Source: Clostridium bornimense (lineage in GTDB: Bacteria > Bacillota > Clostridia > Clostridiales > Clostridiaceae). Taken from it: DNA of 64,000 bases. Location: positions 1,302,001 to 1,366,000 of the forward strand of contig NZ_HG917868.1 in the NCBI RefSeq assembly GCF_000577895.1. Reading direction: 5' to 3'. Positions 36,509-47,555 of this stretch are shown in pieces (within the stretch, counting starts at the first letter, position 1; each line of letters begins with the position of its first letter). The translations under genes were made by a program, and so were the position numbers. Under the pieces are notes generated by a model. The model ran no database searches. It was not told the origin of the DNA and saw nothing but the letters and a program-made list of their open reading frames with translations.

Positions 36509-37078
36509 ATGTCTAATTTAAATAATTTAATCTCTAAGATTAAAGAAGAGGGAAATGCACAAGTTAAGGCTATTAAAGCTGAAGGTGATGCTAAAAGAGA
36601 TGCTATCATTTCAAAATATACTAAGGAAGGAGAAGAAGTAAAATCTTCCCTAGTAGAAAAAGCTAAGAGAGAAGGGGCTACAAGAAAAGAAAGAATTTTA
36701 TCTAATGCCGCTCTTAAAGTAAGAAATGAGAAGCTTAAGGTAAAAGGTGAATTAATTGATAAAGTTTTTATTGAAGCAACTAAGTCATTAAAACACTTAA
36801 ATGGTGAACATTACAAAAATTTTATAGTATCATCATTAAGAGATGTTAAGTTAGAGGGTGGAGAAGAAATTCTTTTCTCTGAAGCTATAATTGATGGTGA
36901 TTCTTTATTAAAAGAAGTAAATTCAACTTTAAATACGAGTTTTAAATTATCTGATGAAAAGGTATCTTCAGGGTTTATGGTTAGAAATAACGGAATTGAT
37001 ATGAATTTTTCTTTTGAAAATATTGTTTCATTCCAAAGAGATACCCTTGAAGGAGAAATAGTTTCATTATTATTTTAG
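36509..37078 (+). CDS. atpE: V-type ATP synthase subunit E
   Basis: A 189-residue peripheral-stalk subunit. The N-terminal half is a charged coiled coil (about 1-95) and the C-terminal half a globular alpha/beta domain that contacts the catalytic A3B3 head. It pairs with subunit H. It sits in the canonical position between K and C. Confidence 0.92.
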   Translation: MSNLNNLISKIKEEGNAQVKAIKAEGDAKRDAIISKYTKEGEEVKSSLVEKAKREGATRKERILSNAALKVRNEKLKVKGELIDKVFIEATKSLKHLNGEHYKNFIVSSLRDVKLEGGEEILFSEAIIDGDSLLKEVNSTLNTSFKLSDEKVSSGFMVRNNGIDMNFSFENIVSFQRDTLEGEIVSLLF

Positions 37079-37090
37079 GGAGGATAGCCA

Positions 37091-38092
37091 ATGAATAGAA
37101 TGGATTTCACTCAGGCTGTGGCTAGAATAAGAGTTCTAGAAAAGAGACTCCTTAACAAAAACACTTTTGATAGAATGTTAGAGGCATCATCTAAGGATGA
37201 GGCATTAAAAGTTCTTCAAGATACTGAGTATAGTGAACTTTTAGCTAATATTTCAAGAAGTGAAGATTTTGATGAGGTATTAAAAGAAGAACTAAATAGA
37301 GTTTATAATAATGCATATAATATTTCACCTGATAAAAGGATAGTAGATATATTCGCAATGAAATATATTTATCATAATATAAAAGTCCTTTTGAAAGCAA
37401 AATATCTAAAAAAAGATTTAGGTTATATGCTAGTAAATATAAGTGATGTTAACTTTGAAAAAGTAGAGTTAGCTATAAACACAAGAGATTTTAAAGCAAT
37501 ACCTAATTATATAAAAGATGCTATTATTAGAGCTGAGAAAGTTTTTGAAGATGATAATGATCCTCAAAAAATCGATATTGTTCTTGATAAGCTTATGTTT
37601 GAACATATGATGAATTTAGCTAAAGATCTAAAAATAGATTTTATAACAGAATATGTTAAGTTAAATATTGATTATACAAATATAAAAGCTATGTTAAGAC
37701 TTAAAAAACAAGGAAAAACTTCTAAAGCATTAAAAGATGTTTATGCAAGTGGTGGGGATGTAGATATTAAATTATTAAATAGATCTATTGATGAACCAAT
37801 GGATTCTATTATATCGAAATTCCAAACTACTAGTTATAAAGAAGTTATGAAAAATGGAGTCGAACATTATGTAACTACTGGTAGATTTTCAGAATTTGAA
37901 AAATTATTTGAAGATTATATAATGGCTAAAACAAAAAAAGCAAAATATGTTACATTTGGACCAGAACCAATCGCAACATATATTAATGCAAAAGAGACAG
38001 AAATTAAAATAATAAGAATTATAATGGTTGGTAAAATTAATGGTATAAGTGAGGAAGTTATTAGAGAAAGGCTGCGTGATAGTTATGTATAA
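37091..38092 (+). CDS. atpC: V-type ATP synthase subunit C
   Basis: A 333-residue, mostly helical protein of the V0 C/d family, the cap that links the central stalk to the K ring. It starts [21 protein letters not shown] after GGGAGGATAGCC and ends by overlapping atpF by eight bases. Internal threefold repeats of the family are not obvious by eye. Confidence 0.92.
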   Translation: MNRMDFTQAVARIRVLEKRLLNKNTFDRMLEASSKDEALKVLQDTEYSELLANISRSEDFDEVLKEELNRVYNNAYNISPDKRIVDIFAMKYIYHNIKVLLKAKYLKKDLGYMLVNISDVNFEKVELAINTRDFKAIPNYIKDAIIRAEKVFEDDNDPQKIDIVLDKLMFEHMMNLAKDLKIDFITEYVKLNIDYTNIKAMLRLKKQGKTSKALKDVYASGGDVDIKLLNRSIDEPMDSIISKFQTTSYKEVMKNGVEHYVTTGRFSEFEKLFEDYIMAKTKKAKYVTFGPEPIATYINAKETEIKIIRIIMVGKINGISEEVIRERLRDSYV

Positions 38093-38393
38093 GATTGGAG
38101 TTGTAGGAGATAAGGATTCTGTTTTAGCATTCAAAGCTATTGGAATTGAAGTTTTCCCAGTTTTCAATGAAGATGAAGCTAGAAAAGCAGTAGATAAAAT
38201 GGCGGCTAATAATTATGGCGTTATATTCTTAACTGAAGAATATGCAGCAAAAATCCCAGATACTGTTGAAAGATATAATAATGAAATAGTACCAGCAGTA
38301 ATTCTTATACCAAGTAATAGAGGAAGCTTAAATATAGGAATTGAAAGAATACACGCTAACGTTGAGAAAGCAGTAGGAGTAAATATCCTTTAG
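38085..38393 (+). CDS. atpF: V-type ATP synthase subunit F
   Basis: A 102-residue central-stalk subunit. [26 protein letters not shown] is the typical N-terminus. I start at ATG 38085, inside the end of atpC; the in-frame upstream start at 38049 would add 12 unconserved residues. Confidence 0.94.
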   Translation: MYKIGVVGDKDSVLAFKAIGIEVFPVFNEDEARKAVDKMAANNYGVIFLTEEYAAKIPDTVERYNNEIVPAVILIPSNRGSLNIGIERIHANVEKAVGVNIL

Positions 38394-38431
38394 AATAAGA
38401 TTCGTCCTAATTGAGGAAGGTAGGCGGTAAC

Positions 38432-40207
38432 TTGAAAACAGGAAAAATAATTAAGGTATCCGGACCTTTGGTTATTGCTGAAGGAATGGAAGAAGCAAAT
38501 ATATATGACGTTTGTAAAGTTGGAGAAAATGGACTTATTGGTGAAATCATCGAAATGAGAGGCGATAAGGCATCAATTCAGGTTTATGAAGAAACAAGTG
38601 GTCTTGGACCTGGGGATCCAGTAGTTTCTACAGGAGAACCATTATCAGTAGAACTTGGACCAGGACTTATGGAATCAATGTTTGATGGTATTCAAAGACC
38701 ATTAGATAAGTTCTTTAAAGCTGCTAACAGTGCATTCTTAAAGAAAGGTGTTCATGTTTTAGCTTTAGATAGAGAGAAAAAATGGACATTTAAGCCAACA
38801 GTAGAAGTTGGAGCTGAAGTTAAAGAAGGTTACGTTCTTGGAACAGTTCAAGAAACTGCAGTTGTAAACCATAAGATAATGGTTCCTCATGGAATCGAAG
38901 GTAAAGTTGTAGAAATTAAATCAGGCGACTTTACAATCGAAGAAGTAGTAGCTGTTATTGAAACTAAGGAAGGTAATAAAGATATTACTATGCTTAGAAA
39001 ATGGTCAGTAAGAACAGGAAGACCATATGCTAAAAAATTAAACCCAGTTGAACCTATGCTTACAGGTCAAAGAGTTATTGATACATTTTTCCCTGTAACT
39101 ACTGGTGGTGCTGCTGCGGTACCAGGACCATTCGGAGCTGGTAAGACAGTTGTTCAACACCAAGTTGCTAAGTGGGGAGATGCTGAAATAGTTGTTTACG
39201 TTGGTTGTGGTGAACGTGGTAATGAGATGACAGACGTTCTTAACGAATTCCCAGAACTTAAAGACCCTAAGACTGGTGAAAGCTTAATGAAGAGAACTGT
39301 ACTTATTGCTAATACATCAAACATGCCAGTTGCAGCTAGAGAAGCATGTATATATACAGGTATAACAATAGCTGAGTATTACAGAGATATGGGTTACTCT
39401 GTTGCTATAATGGCTGACTCAACTTCAAGATGGGCAGAAGCATTAAGAGAAATGTCTGGTAGACTTGAAGAAATGCCAGGGGATGAAGGATATCCAGCTT
39501 ACCTTGGATCAAGACTTGCTGAGTATTATGAAAGAGCTGGTAAAGTTGTATGTTTAGGTGAAGATGAAAGAGTTGGATCTATAACTGCAATTTCAGCGGT
39601 ATCACCTCCAGGAGGAGATATTTCAGAACCAGTTACTCAATCAACATTAAGAATAGTAAAAGTTTTCTGGGGACTTGATGCACAACTTGCATATAAGAGA
39701 CACTTCCCATCAATTAACTGGTTAAATTCTTATTCATTATATGTTGATAAGATTGACAAATACTTAGATGAGACAGTTGCTCCAGATTGGTCTTCTTTAA
39801 GACTTAGAGCGATGACATTACTTCAAGAAGAAGCAAGCTTAGAAGAAATAGTAAGACTTGTAGGTCTTGATGCATTATCTGAAAAAGATAGATTAAAACT
39901 TGAAGTAGCAAAATCAATAAGAGAAGATTATCTTCAACAAAATGCGTTCCATGAAGAAGATACTTATACTCCGCTTGCAAAGCAATATAGAATGTTAAAA
40001 GCAATCTTAGCTTTCCAAGATGAAGCATTAAGAGCTCTTGATGCAGGAGTTTACTTAGATAAGGTATTAGCTCTTGAAGTTAGAGATAGAATTGCAAGAA
40101 CTAAATATATATCTAAGAACGAATTAGAAAAAATCGACGATGTAATTGTTGAGTTAAAGCAAGCCGTAGATAAATTAATAAGTGAAGGAGGGCTAGCTGA
40201 TGCTTAA
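38432..40207 (+). CDS. atpA: V-type ATP synthase catalytic subunit A
   Basis: A 591-residue catalytic subunit with Walker A GPFGAGKT (about residue 233), the A-type insertion loop of about 90 residues near 110-200, [10 protein letters not shown] and the conserved [27 protein letters not shown] block. It binds and hydrolyses or makes ATP. The start is TTG 38432 ([12 protein letters not shown]); GAGGAAGGTAGGCGG precedes it. An in-frame TTG at 38411 lies in that site. It overlaps atpB by eight bases. Confidence 0.96.
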   Translation: MKTGKIIKVSGPLVIAEGMEEANIYDVCKVGENGLIGEIIEMRGDKASIQVYEETSGLGPGDPVVSTGEPLSVELGPGLMESMFDGIQRPLDKFFKAANSAFLKKGVHVLALDREKKWTFKPTVEVGAEVKEGYVLGTVQETAVVNHKIMVPHGIEGKVVEIKSGDFTIEEVVAVIETKEGNKDITMLRKWSVRTGRPYAKKLNPVEPMLTGQRVIDTFFPVTTGGAAAVPGPFGAGKTVVQHQVAKWGDAEIVVYVGCGERGNEMTDVLNEFPELKDPKTGESLMKRTVLIANTSNMPVAAREACIYTGITIAEYYRDMGYSVAIMADSTSRWAEALREMSGRLEEMPGDEGYPAYLGSRLAEYYERAGKVVCLGEDERVGSITAISAVSPPGGDISEPVTQSTLRIVKVFWGLDAQLAYKRHFPSINWLNSYSLYVDKIDKYLDETVAPDWSSLRLRAMTLLQEEASLEEIVRLVGLDALSEKDRLKLEVAKSIREDYLQQNAFHEEDTYTPLAKQYRMLKAILAFQDEALRALDAGVYLDKVLALEVRDRIARTKYISKNELEKIDDVIVELKQAVDKLISEGGLADA

Positions 40208-41579
40208 AGAATATAGAACTATAACTGAGGTAGTTGGTCCTTTAATGGCTGTTGAAGGTGTTGAAGGTGTAAAATACGACGAATTAGTTGAAATTGAATT
40301 ACAAAATGGTGAACTAAGAAGAGGTAAAGTTCTTGAAGTTAATGGTTCAAAAGCTATGGTACAATTATTTGAAGGATCTTCAGGAATTAACCTTAAAGGA
40401 TCAAAAGCTAAATTCTTAGCTCATCCACTAGAACTAGGTGTATCAGAAGATATGCTTGGTAGAGTATTTGATGGGATGGGAAGACCAATTGATAATGGTC
40501 CAAATATAATTGCTGAAAAAAGATTAGATATCAATGGTGAAGCAATTAACCCAGTAGCAAGAGAATTCCCAGATGAATTTATTCAAACTGGAATTTCAGC
40601 TATTGACCACTTAAACACATTAGTTAGAGGTCAAAAGCTACCAATATTCTCAGCTTCAGGTCTTCCACATGCTGAACTTGCAGCTCAGATCGCAAGACAA
40701 GCGAAAGTTTTAAATTCAGATTCTAAGTTTGCCGTTGTATTTGCTGCGATAGGTATTACTTTCGAAGAATCACAATTTTTCGTAGAAGACTTTAAGAAAA
40801 CTGGAGCTATTGATAGATCAGTTCTATTTATGAACTTAGCAAATGACCCAGCTATCGAAAGAATAGCTACACCAAGAATGGCTCTTACTGCAGCAGAATA
40901 TCTTGCTTATGAAAAAGGAATGCACGTTCTTGTAATCATGACTGATATTACAAACTATGCAGAAGCATTAAGAGAAGTTTCAGCAGCTAGAAAAGAAGTT
41001 CCAGGAAGAAGAGGTTACCCAGGATATCTTTATACTGACCTTTCTACTTTATATGAAAGAGCAGGAAGAATTAAAGGTTCCGAAGGATCAGTTACTCAAA
41101 TTCCAATACTTACAATGCCTGAAGAAGATAAAACACACCCAATTCCTGATTTAACAGGATATATTACTGAAGGACAAATAATTCTTTCAAGAGAATTATA
41201 TAAAAAAGGTGTAATGCCTCCAATAGATGTATTACCATCTCTTTCAAGACTTAAAGATAAGGGTATAGGTAAAGGTAAGACTAGAGAAGACCATGCTGAT
41301 ACAATGAACCAATTATTTGCAGCTTATGCACAAGGTAAGCAAGCTAAAGAATTAGCTGTTATCTTAGGGGAATCTGCATTATCAGATGCTGATAAACAAT
41401 ATGCAAAGTTTGCAGAAGCTTTTGAAGAAGAATATGTTTCTCAAGGATTTGAAACAAACAGAACTATTGAAGAAACATTAGAACTTGGATGGAAACTTCT
41501 AAAAATATTACCTAAGACTGAACTTAAGAGAATTAGAGATGAGTATTTAGAAAAGTATATGCCTAGAGAGGAAGTATAG
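40200..41579 (+). CDS. atpB: V-type ATP synthase subunit B
   Basis: A 459-residue non-catalytic nucleotide-domain subunit. It lacks a Walker A P-loop (the region reads [16 protein letters not shown]), which distinguishes it from subunit A, and has [25 protein letters not shown]. It alternates with A in the head ring. The start overlaps the atpA stop. Confidence 0.96.
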   Translation: MLKEYRTITEVVGPLMAVEGVEGVKYDELVEIELQNGELRRGKVLEVNGSKAMVQLFEGSSGINLKGSKAKFLAHPLELGVSEDMLGRVFDGMGRPIDNGPNIIAEKRLDINGEAINPVAREFPDEFIQTGISAIDHLNTLVRGQKLPIFSASGLPHAELAAQIARQAKVLNSDSKFAVVFAAIGITFEESQFFVEDFKKTGAIDRSVLFMNLANDPAIERIATPRMALTAAEYLAYEKGMHVLVIMTDITNYAEALREVSAARKEVPGRRGYPGYLYTDLSTLYERAGRIKGSEGSVTQIPILTMPEEDKTHPIPDLTGYITEGQIILSRELYKKGVMPPIDVLPSLSRLKDKGIGKGKTREDHADTMNQLFAAYAQGKQAKELAVILGESALSDADKQYAKFAEAFEEEYVSQGFETNRTIEETLELGWKLLKILPKTELKRIRDEYLEKYMPREEV

Positions 41580-41581
41580 TT

Positions 41582-42214
41582 ATGGCTAGACTTAATGTGA
41601 ATCCAACAAGAATGGAACTCACTAAGCTTAAAAAGCGTTTAGCTACTTCTACAAGGGGTCATAAACTTTTAAAAGATAAGCAAGATGAGCTTATGAGAAG
41701 ATTTATAGATCTTGTAAAATATAATAATGTTTTAAGAAAAGAAGTAGAAGAGATGCTTGGTGGAGCTTTTAAAGATTTCGTTATGGCTAGAGCTGTAATG
41801 AGTTCAGAGTTCCTTGAGGAAGCAATTGCTTATCCTAAAGAAAGCATTTCTCTTGAAGTTGATGTTAAGAATATTATGAGTGTTAATGTTCCAGTAATGG
41901 AATTTAAAAGATCCATGGAAGATGATGCAGGAAGTATTTATCCTTATGGTTTTGGTAATACTTCTACTGAATTAGATGGAGCTATAGAAAAGTTATACTC
42001 TATACTTCCTAAGCTTTTAGAACTTGCTGAAGTAGAGAAATCATGCCAACTTATGGCTGATGAAATTGAAAAGACAAGAAGAAGAGTTAATGCTCTAGAA
42101 TACATGACAATACCAAGTCTTCAAGAAACAATTAAGTTTATCAAGATGAAACTTGATGAAAATGAAAGAAGTTCTATAACTAGATTAATGAAAGTTAAGA
42201 GTATGATAGAATAA
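41582..42214 (+). CDS. atpD: V-type ATP synthase subunit D
   Basis: A 210-residue, all-helical central rotor shaft. N-terminal [33 protein letters not shown] and C-terminal [32 protein letters not shown] are the two ends of the antiparallel coiled coil. It is the last gene of the operon; a terminator starts eight bases after the stop. Confidence 0.96.
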   Translation: MARLNVNPTRMELTKLKKRLATSTRGHKLLKDKQDELMRRFIDLVKYNNVLRKEVEEMLGGAFKDFVMARAVMSSEFLEEAIAYPKESISLEVDVKNIMSVNVPVMEFKRSMEDDAGSIYPYGFGNTSTELDGAIEKLYSILPKLLELAEVEKSCQLMADEIEKTRRRVNALEYMTIPSLQETIKFIKMKLDENERSSITRLMKVKSMIE

Positions 42215-42221
42215 AAAAGGG

Positions 42222-42253
42222 AGCTGTCACACAAATTGTGTGGCAGCTTTTTT
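42222..42253 (+). terminator. V-ATPase operon terminator
   Basis: AGCTGTCACACA and TGTGTGGCAGCT pair (one T-G) around AAT, followed by six T. The same GCTGTC...GGCAGC hairpin type starts the repeat at 58 kb. Confidence 0.92.
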
Positions 42254-42580
42254 ACTAAGTAATGTATTCTTAAATGACCTTGTATATTTAAAGCTGTAGC
42301 TACGCAAATCTGTTTCGATTATTTTATCAATATGGTAAGTCCTTAAAAAATAAATTATACAATTAAGTATTTCGTGACTTCATAGGATATACTTTTATAC
42401 AGCTTAAGTATTAAGCTTAGAAATTGTCTATTTTAATAGTAATTTTATCTACAAATAATATTTAGTTTACATAATCCTAATTATGTTATTGTAAATTAAA
42501 TTTTAAAACACTATTCTTATATAAATAAATATATGATAAAATAAAACTATTTGACAAAGAAAAAATAAAGGGGAAAATAT
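42254..42580. other. AT-rich intergenic region without a recognisable gene
   Basis: About 330 bases with no convincing ORF or RNA motif. The only structure I see is ACATAATCCTAATTATGT (42467-42484), a 7-bp-arm inverted repeat, and a TAAAAT -10-like box about 40 bp before the helicase gene. Confidence 0.5.
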
Positions 42581-44836
42581 ATGGCAATAACACTTAATGA
42601 ACTAACCTATGAAGTAAAGGTATTAAAAGAAAAGAAAGATTTGATAAATAACGAAATTAATATAAAAATTAAAAAAAATGAAGAATTAGAATTGAAAATA
42701 TCTTCTCTTAAAAAAGATGCAAAAGGAAAATATAATGAAGAATTAGATACTATGGAAAAGTTATATAATGTAACAAGTAGTTCAATAGTGAATTATAAAG
42801 AAGCAATAGATAAGCCTTATTTTGGAAGAGTAGATTTCAGAGAGAGAAAAAAAGATTGTGAAAGTTTTTATATAGGAAAGATAGGTATAATGGATTCAGT
42901 AGAAGCTGAAGAAGTTGTTGTTGATTGGAGAGCGCCTATTGCAGATTTATATTATAGCGGAATAATTGGAGATGTTTCTTATGAGGCTCCAGATGGATGG
43001 ATAGATGGTGAATTAAAGGCTAAAAGAAAGTTTATTATTGAAAATGGAGAGATAAGAGATGCTTTTGATGAAGGTAATGAGCTCATTATTAAGGGAAGTA
43101 ATGGTGATGAGAATCTTATTGATGAATTTTTAAAAATTAATTTAGAAGAGTCTTCATCAACTAAATTAAAAGAAGTCGTAGCTACAATACAAAAGGAACA
43201 AAATGATATAATAAGAGCTCCACTTAATAGTGCACTTATTATTCAAGGTTCTGCTGGATCAGGTAAAACTACTGTAGCATTACATAGACTGGCATATTTA
43301 TTGTATAAATATCGAAGAAACCTATGTGGAAATGATATTTTAGTAGTCGCACCAAATAAAATGTTTTTAGATTATATTTCAAATATATTGCCATCATTAG
43401 GAGTAGATAAAGTTAAGCAATATACTATGGAGCAAGTAGCCTTAAATATCTTAAAAATGAAAACTAAATATATTTCCAAAGAAGAAAAGCTTAGTGAATT
43501 TATAAATGAGAACGAAGATAAAGATCTTTTAATTGAAGCATCAAGGTTTAAAGGATCTATAGAATTTAGAGATATATTAGATAATTATATTGAGTTTCTT
43601 GAAAAACGAGAATATGAGAATATATATGACATTAAGTGTGAAGGGTTTGTTCTTTTTAAAGCAACAGAAATAAGAAAGCTTTATGGAGAGGATATGAAAA
43701 ATCTATCCCTAAATAGAAGAAAAGAAGAAATACGAAAATATTTTTTAAAAAAGAAAAAAATCGTTTTAAGTCAAGTATTCGAAAAATTAGATATGTTTTA
43801 TGATTTAAGAGTTAAAAAAATAAAAAGAGATTTTGAAGATAGTGAAGACAGACGTCAAATGTTAACACTAGTATATAATGAAAGAGATGAGAAAAAAGCT
43901 TCATTATTAAATAAGTATAAATCTATAATTGAAGAAAATATTAAAGTTTATAATGTTAAAAATATATATGATGTTTATAAAGAAATGTTTTTTAATGAAG
44001 AAATCGCAGAGAAAGTACAGATTAATAAAATTCCATCTGAATTATTAGATTATATAAAAGAATCTTTTAATATCAATGATAACCAAAAAGTCATTGATGG
44101 TGATGATATTATAGCAATGGCATATCTAATATCTAAAATTAATGGCATAGATGATAAAAATAAATTTAGACATATTGTTATAGACGAGGCTCAAGACTAT
44201 TCACCATTAGCTTTTAGTATGATAAAAGAGATATGTTCAATGGAATCTTTTACTGTGGTTGGTGATTTAGCTCAAGGAATTTACTTTTTTAAAGGGATAA
44301 CGGATTGGAATGTTCTTAAAGAAAAGATATTTGATGAGAGTGAATTTATTTATCTTAAGCAATCCTATAGATCAACAGTTGAAATAATAGATTATGCAAA
44401 TAAAATATTTAGAAGACAAAATTTAGACTTTGAACCATCAAGAGCAGTTTTGAGACATGGAAAAGAAGTAAAACATATAGATGTAGAAACTCAAAAAGAA
44501 ATGACAATGAAAATCGATGATATATGTGAAGATGTATTAAGTAATGGAAAAAGGATAGTGGCTGTAATATGTAAAAGTTCTGATGAATGTAAAAAAGTTT
44601 ATTCATATTTACGTAGAAATTCAAATTATTCGTGGACTTTAGTAAAAGATAGAATGGATGATTTTGAGTTTAACTTTATGGTAATACCATCTTATATGAC
44701 TAAAGGATTAGAATTTGATTGTTCTATTGTTATTAATGAAAATAGTTATGAAGATAATATTTTTGATAATAAACTATTATATGTCGTACTTACAAGAGCA
44801 CTTCATTTTCAATATATTATAAATATTAAATATTAA
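42581..44836 (+). CDS. HelD-like UvrD/PcrA-family helicase
   Basis: A 751-residue superfamily 1 protein. A charged N-terminal coiled coil (about 1-65) precedes the ATPase core: Walker A GSAGSGKT (223-230), VIDEAQDYSP motif II, DLAQGIYFFKG motif III and LVVLTRAL-type motif VI near the end. DWRAPIADLYY is typical of HelD. HelD removes stalled RNA polymerase from DNA in Gram-positive bacteria. The C-terminus is slightly shorter than in B. subtilis HelD. Confidence 0.85.
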   Translation: MAITLNELTYEVKVLKEKKDLINNEINIKIKKNEELELKISSLKKDAKGKYNEELDTMEKLYNVTSSSIVNYKEAIDKPYFGRVDFRERKKDCESFYIGKIGIMDSVEAEEVVVDWRAPIADLYYSGIIGDVSYEAPDGWIDGELKAKRKFIIENGEIRDAFDEGNELIIKGSNGDENLIDEFLKINLEESSSTKLKEVVATIQKEQNDIIRAPLNSALIIQGSAGSGKTTVALHRLAYLLYKYRRNLCGNDILVVAPNKMFLDYISNILPSLGVDKVKQYTMEQVALNILKMKTKYISKEEKLSEFINENEDKDLLIEASRFKGSIEFRDILDNYIEFLEKREYENIYDIKCEGFVLFKATEIRKLYGEDMKNLSLNRRKEEIRKYFLKKKKIVLSQVFEKLDMFYDLRVKKIKRDFEDSEDRRQMLTLVYNERDEKKASLLNKYKSIIEENIKVYNVKNIYDVYKEMFFNEEIAEKVQINKIPSELLDYIKESFNINDNQKVIDGDDIIAMAYLISKINGIDDKNKFRHIVIDEAQDYSPLAFSMIKEICSMESFTVVGDLAQGIYFFKGITDWNVLKEKIFDESEFIYLKQSYRSTVEIIDYANKIFRRQNLDFEPSRAVLRHGKEVKHIDVETQKEMTMKIDDICEDVLSNGKRIVAVICKSSDECKKVYSYLRRNSNYSWTLVKDRMDDFEFNFMVIPSYMTKGLEFDCSIVINENSYEDNIFDNKLLYVVLTRALHFQYIINIKY

Positions 44837-44865
44837 TTGAATATCCAATTTTTATGTGATAAAAT
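44837..44865 (+). promoter_or_regulatory. Promoter of the flavodiiron gene
   Basis: -35 TTGAAT (44837-44842) starts directly after the helicase stop codon; 17-bp spacer; -10 TAAAAT (44860-44865). Confidence 0.55.
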
Positions 44866-44900
44866 ATATTTAATAAGAATTATTATTTATAGGAGCAGTT

Positions 44901-46085
44901 ATGGAGTGTTTAGAATTAAGTAAAAATATTTACTGGGTCGGTACAAAAGACAAAAACTTAAGGGTTTTTGATATAATAATGACAACAGATAAAGGGACTA
45001 CCTATAATTCATATTTAATAAATGATGATAAGGTAGCGCTTATAGATACAGTAAAGAATAAGTTTTTTCAGGAATCTGTAGAAAAAGTTAAAGAAATTCT
45101 TGGAGAAAAGTCTATCGATTATATAATTGTAAATCATACAGAGTTAGATCATTCCGGTAGTATAAAGGATTTCCTAAAGGTGTATCCTGATGCTACTATC
45201 ATTGCTACTAAAGCTGCGATAATGTACTTAAGAGAAATTATAAATGCTAGTTTTAAATCAATAGATATATCATCTATTAAAGAATTGAATCTTGGTGAAC
45301 ATACTTTAGAGTTTATTTCTGCACCTAATTTACATTGGCCAGATACAATGTTTACTTATGTGAAGAATAAGGAAATTCTATTTACTTGTGATTTTTTAGG
45401 TTGTCATTATTGTCCAGATGATAGTATATTTACAACATATGATGATGCATATATTAAAGAAATGAAGTACTATTATCAAACTATTATGTCACCTTTTAGT
45501 AAGTTTGTTAAGAACGGTTTAGATAAAATAGATAATCTATCTCTAAAAATGATATGTCCTTCACATGGACCTATTCATACTGAAACATATATCAATAAAA
45601 TTAAAGATGCATATTATGAAATGGCTAAAAAAGATGATGTAGTAAATAATAAAATATCTATTTTTTATATAAGTGCCTATGGAAATACTGAAAAGATGTC
45701 TAATTATATAAAAGAAAGATTAGAACAAAAAGGGTTTCAAGTAGAAACATATGAGATTACATCTTATGATATTTCATACCTTGTTAAGGTTGTGGAAACA
45801 TCAAAAGGAATATTAGTTGGTACACCTACTATTAATCAGGACGCTGTAAGACCAGCATGGGATTTACTTAATTCTTTATGTCCAATTAATGTAAGAGGAA
45901 AAATTGCATCTGCCTTTGGGTCTTTTGGATGGAGTGGAGAAGGGGTACCTATGATTCTATCTAGAATGAAAGATTTAAAGTTTAACGTTTTAAATGATGG
46001 ATTAAGATTTAAATTTGTACCTGATACAAAAGAATATGATGAAGCTAATGAATTTGTAGAAAAATATATAAGCTTATTAAAATGA
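44901..46085 (+). CDS. fprA: A-type flavodiiron protein (O2/NO reductase)
   Basis: A 394-residue protein with a metallo-beta-lactamase-like diiron domain (about 1-250) and a C-terminal flavodoxin domain (about 252-394, ISAYGNTEKMS FMN loop). The diiron ligands start with His79-x-Glu81-x-Asp83-His84 (HTELDH). It reduces O2 to water and/or NO to N2O, protecting a strict anaerobe. No rubredoxin is fused or adjacent, so the electron donor is elsewhere. Confidence 0.95.
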   Translation: MECLELSKNIYWVGTKDKNLRVFDIIMTTDKGTTYNSYLINDDKVALIDTVKNKFFQESVEKVKEILGEKSIDYIIVNHTELDHSGSIKDFLKVYPDATIIATKAAIMYLREIINASFKSIDISSIKELNLGEHTLEFISAPNLHWPDTMFTYVKNKEILFTCDFLGCHYCPDDSIFTTYDDAYIKEMKYYYQTIMSPFSKFVKNGLDKIDNLSLKMICPSHGPIHTETYINKIKDAYYEMAKKDDVVNNKISIFYISAYGNTEKMSNYIKERLEQKGFQVETYEITSYDISYLVKVVETSKGILVGTPTINQDAVRPAWDLLNSLCPINVRGKIASAFGSFGWSGEGVPMILSRMKDLKFNVLNDGLRFKFVPDTKEYDEANEFVEKYISLLK

Positions 46086-46092
46086 AAAAGTT

Positions 46093-46132
46093 AAAAAAGT
46101 ACTATAGTTGATTTTACTATAGTACTTTTTTT
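46093..46132. terminator. Bidirectional terminator between fprA and cls
   Basis: AAAAAAGTACTATAGT and ACTATAGTACTTTTTT form a perfect stem with a seven-base loop, with A and T runs on both sides. Confidence 0.9.
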
Positions 46133-47555
46133 ATAAAATTGGTGATATTAATCTGATTATAGACTCCATAAATTTTTTTATTACACCTCTATTATTAAAC
46201 TTTGACTTATCCAAAGGTATACATACTTTTTCATCTTCTCTAAAAATTTCTTCGTATTTTTTAGCCATCTCTTCATCATATATTATTGCATTAACTTCAA
46301 AATTTAATTTAAAACTTCTTATATCAAAGTTTGCAGTACCGATACTAGCAACAGAACTATCGGCAACAATAGTTTTTGCATGAATAAAACCATTGTTGTA
46401 TTGATAAAATTTTATACCTGAATTTAAAAGTAAATCTATATTAGCATGTAATATCCAAGGCATATAAAAGTGATCTGGTTTATAAGGAACCATTATTCTT
46501 ACATCAACTCCAGATAATGCAGATATCTTTAATGCCTCTATCATTGGTTCATCTAAAACTAGATAAGGAGTTTGAATATAAATATGATCTTTAGCGTTAT
46601 TTATTATTTTTAAATAAGAATTTTTAATAAATTCTTCAATATGATCTGGGCCAGATGAAACTATCTGAATACCTATATTTCCTACATTGCGAGAAGATGG
46701 AAAATACTTAGGATTTTTTGTTGTAGAAGATTTATTAGCATAATCCCAATCCATTAAAAATCTTGTATTCAGCTCTGTTACAGCATCACCTTCTATACGT
46801 AAATGAGTATCTCTCCAAAATGAGAATTTTTTTCCTTTATTTACATATTCGTCTCCAACATTAAATCCACCGACATATCCAATGACCCCGTCAATTACTG
46901 CTATTTTTCGGTGATTTCTATAATTGATTCTAAGATTTATTAGTGGAAGAATTCCGGGGAAAAATAATGCAAATTCAATACCTAAATTTTTAATATATTC
47001 TTGTTCTTTTCGTCTGATGCTCTTTGAACCCATAGCATCAATCAGTAACCTAACCTCCACACCTTCATTTACTTTCTTCTTCAATAGTTCTAAGATGGTA
47101 TTACCTAGATTATCTAATTTAAAAATATAATATTCTATATGAACAAATTCCTTTGCATTTTCTATATCTTTCAATAAATTTTTAAATTTCTCTTCACCAT
47201 TTATATAAGTAGTTATTGAATTATTATTAGTATATAAAGCACCACAGTGATTAAAATTCATTTTAATTAAATCAGAAAATCGTGGAGAAGCGTTAATTGT
47301 ATTTATATGTTCTTTTCTATCAATGTTATCTAACTTAATTTTATCGATAATATTTTTTTCATTAAAAATCTTTCTTTTACTTAAATCTTGACCAAAACAT
47401 AGATATAGCACAAATCCGACACCAGGGAGTAAAGTTATAATTAGTAACCACCCCCAAGTTGTAGATGGCTCTCTTCTTTCTATAAAGATAAGAGAAAATA
47501 TTGAAATTGTATTAATAATAATCATTACAGAAAATATGATAATGTTAATGCTCAT
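46131..47555 (-). CDS. cls: Cardiolipin synthase
   Basis: A 474-residue phospholipase D superfamily member with two N-terminal TM helices (about 2-24 and 34-55) and two HKD motifs: His215-x-Lys217-x4-Asp222 (NHRKIAVID) and GFIHAKTIVADSS near residue 395. It joins two phosphatidylglycerols into cardiolipin at the membrane. Its ATG shares one base with the stop of the upstream flavin reductase, so the two are co-translated. Confidence 0.93.
   Translation of the reverse strand: MSINIIIFSVMIIINTISIFSLIFIERREPSTTWGWLLIITLLPGVGFVLYLCFGQDLSKRKIFNEKNIIDKIKLDNIDRKEHINTINASPRFSDLIKMNFNHCGALYTNNNSITTYINGEEKFKNLLKDIENAKEFVHIEYYIFKLDNLGNTILELLKKKVNEGVEVRLLIDAMGSKSIRRKEQEYIKNLGIEFALFFPGILPLINLRINYRNHRKIAVIDGVIGYVGGFNVGDEYVNKGKKFSFWRDTHLRIEGDAVTELNTRFLMDWDYANKSSTTKNPKYFPSSRNVGNIGIQIVSSGPDHIEEFIKNSYLKIINNAKDHIYIQTPYLVLDEPMIEALKISALSGVDVRIMVPYKPDHFYMPWILHANIDLLLNSGIKFYQYNNGFIHAKTIVADSSVASIGTANFDIRSFKLNFEVNAIIYDEEMAKKYEEIFREDEKVCIPLDKSKFNNRGVIKKFMESIIRLISPIL

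Noticed and set aside
42210-42253. V-ATPase terminator considered as a third copy of the dispersed repeat
   Set aside because: Only the GCTGTC...GGCAGC hairpin is shared; the following bases do not match the repeat.
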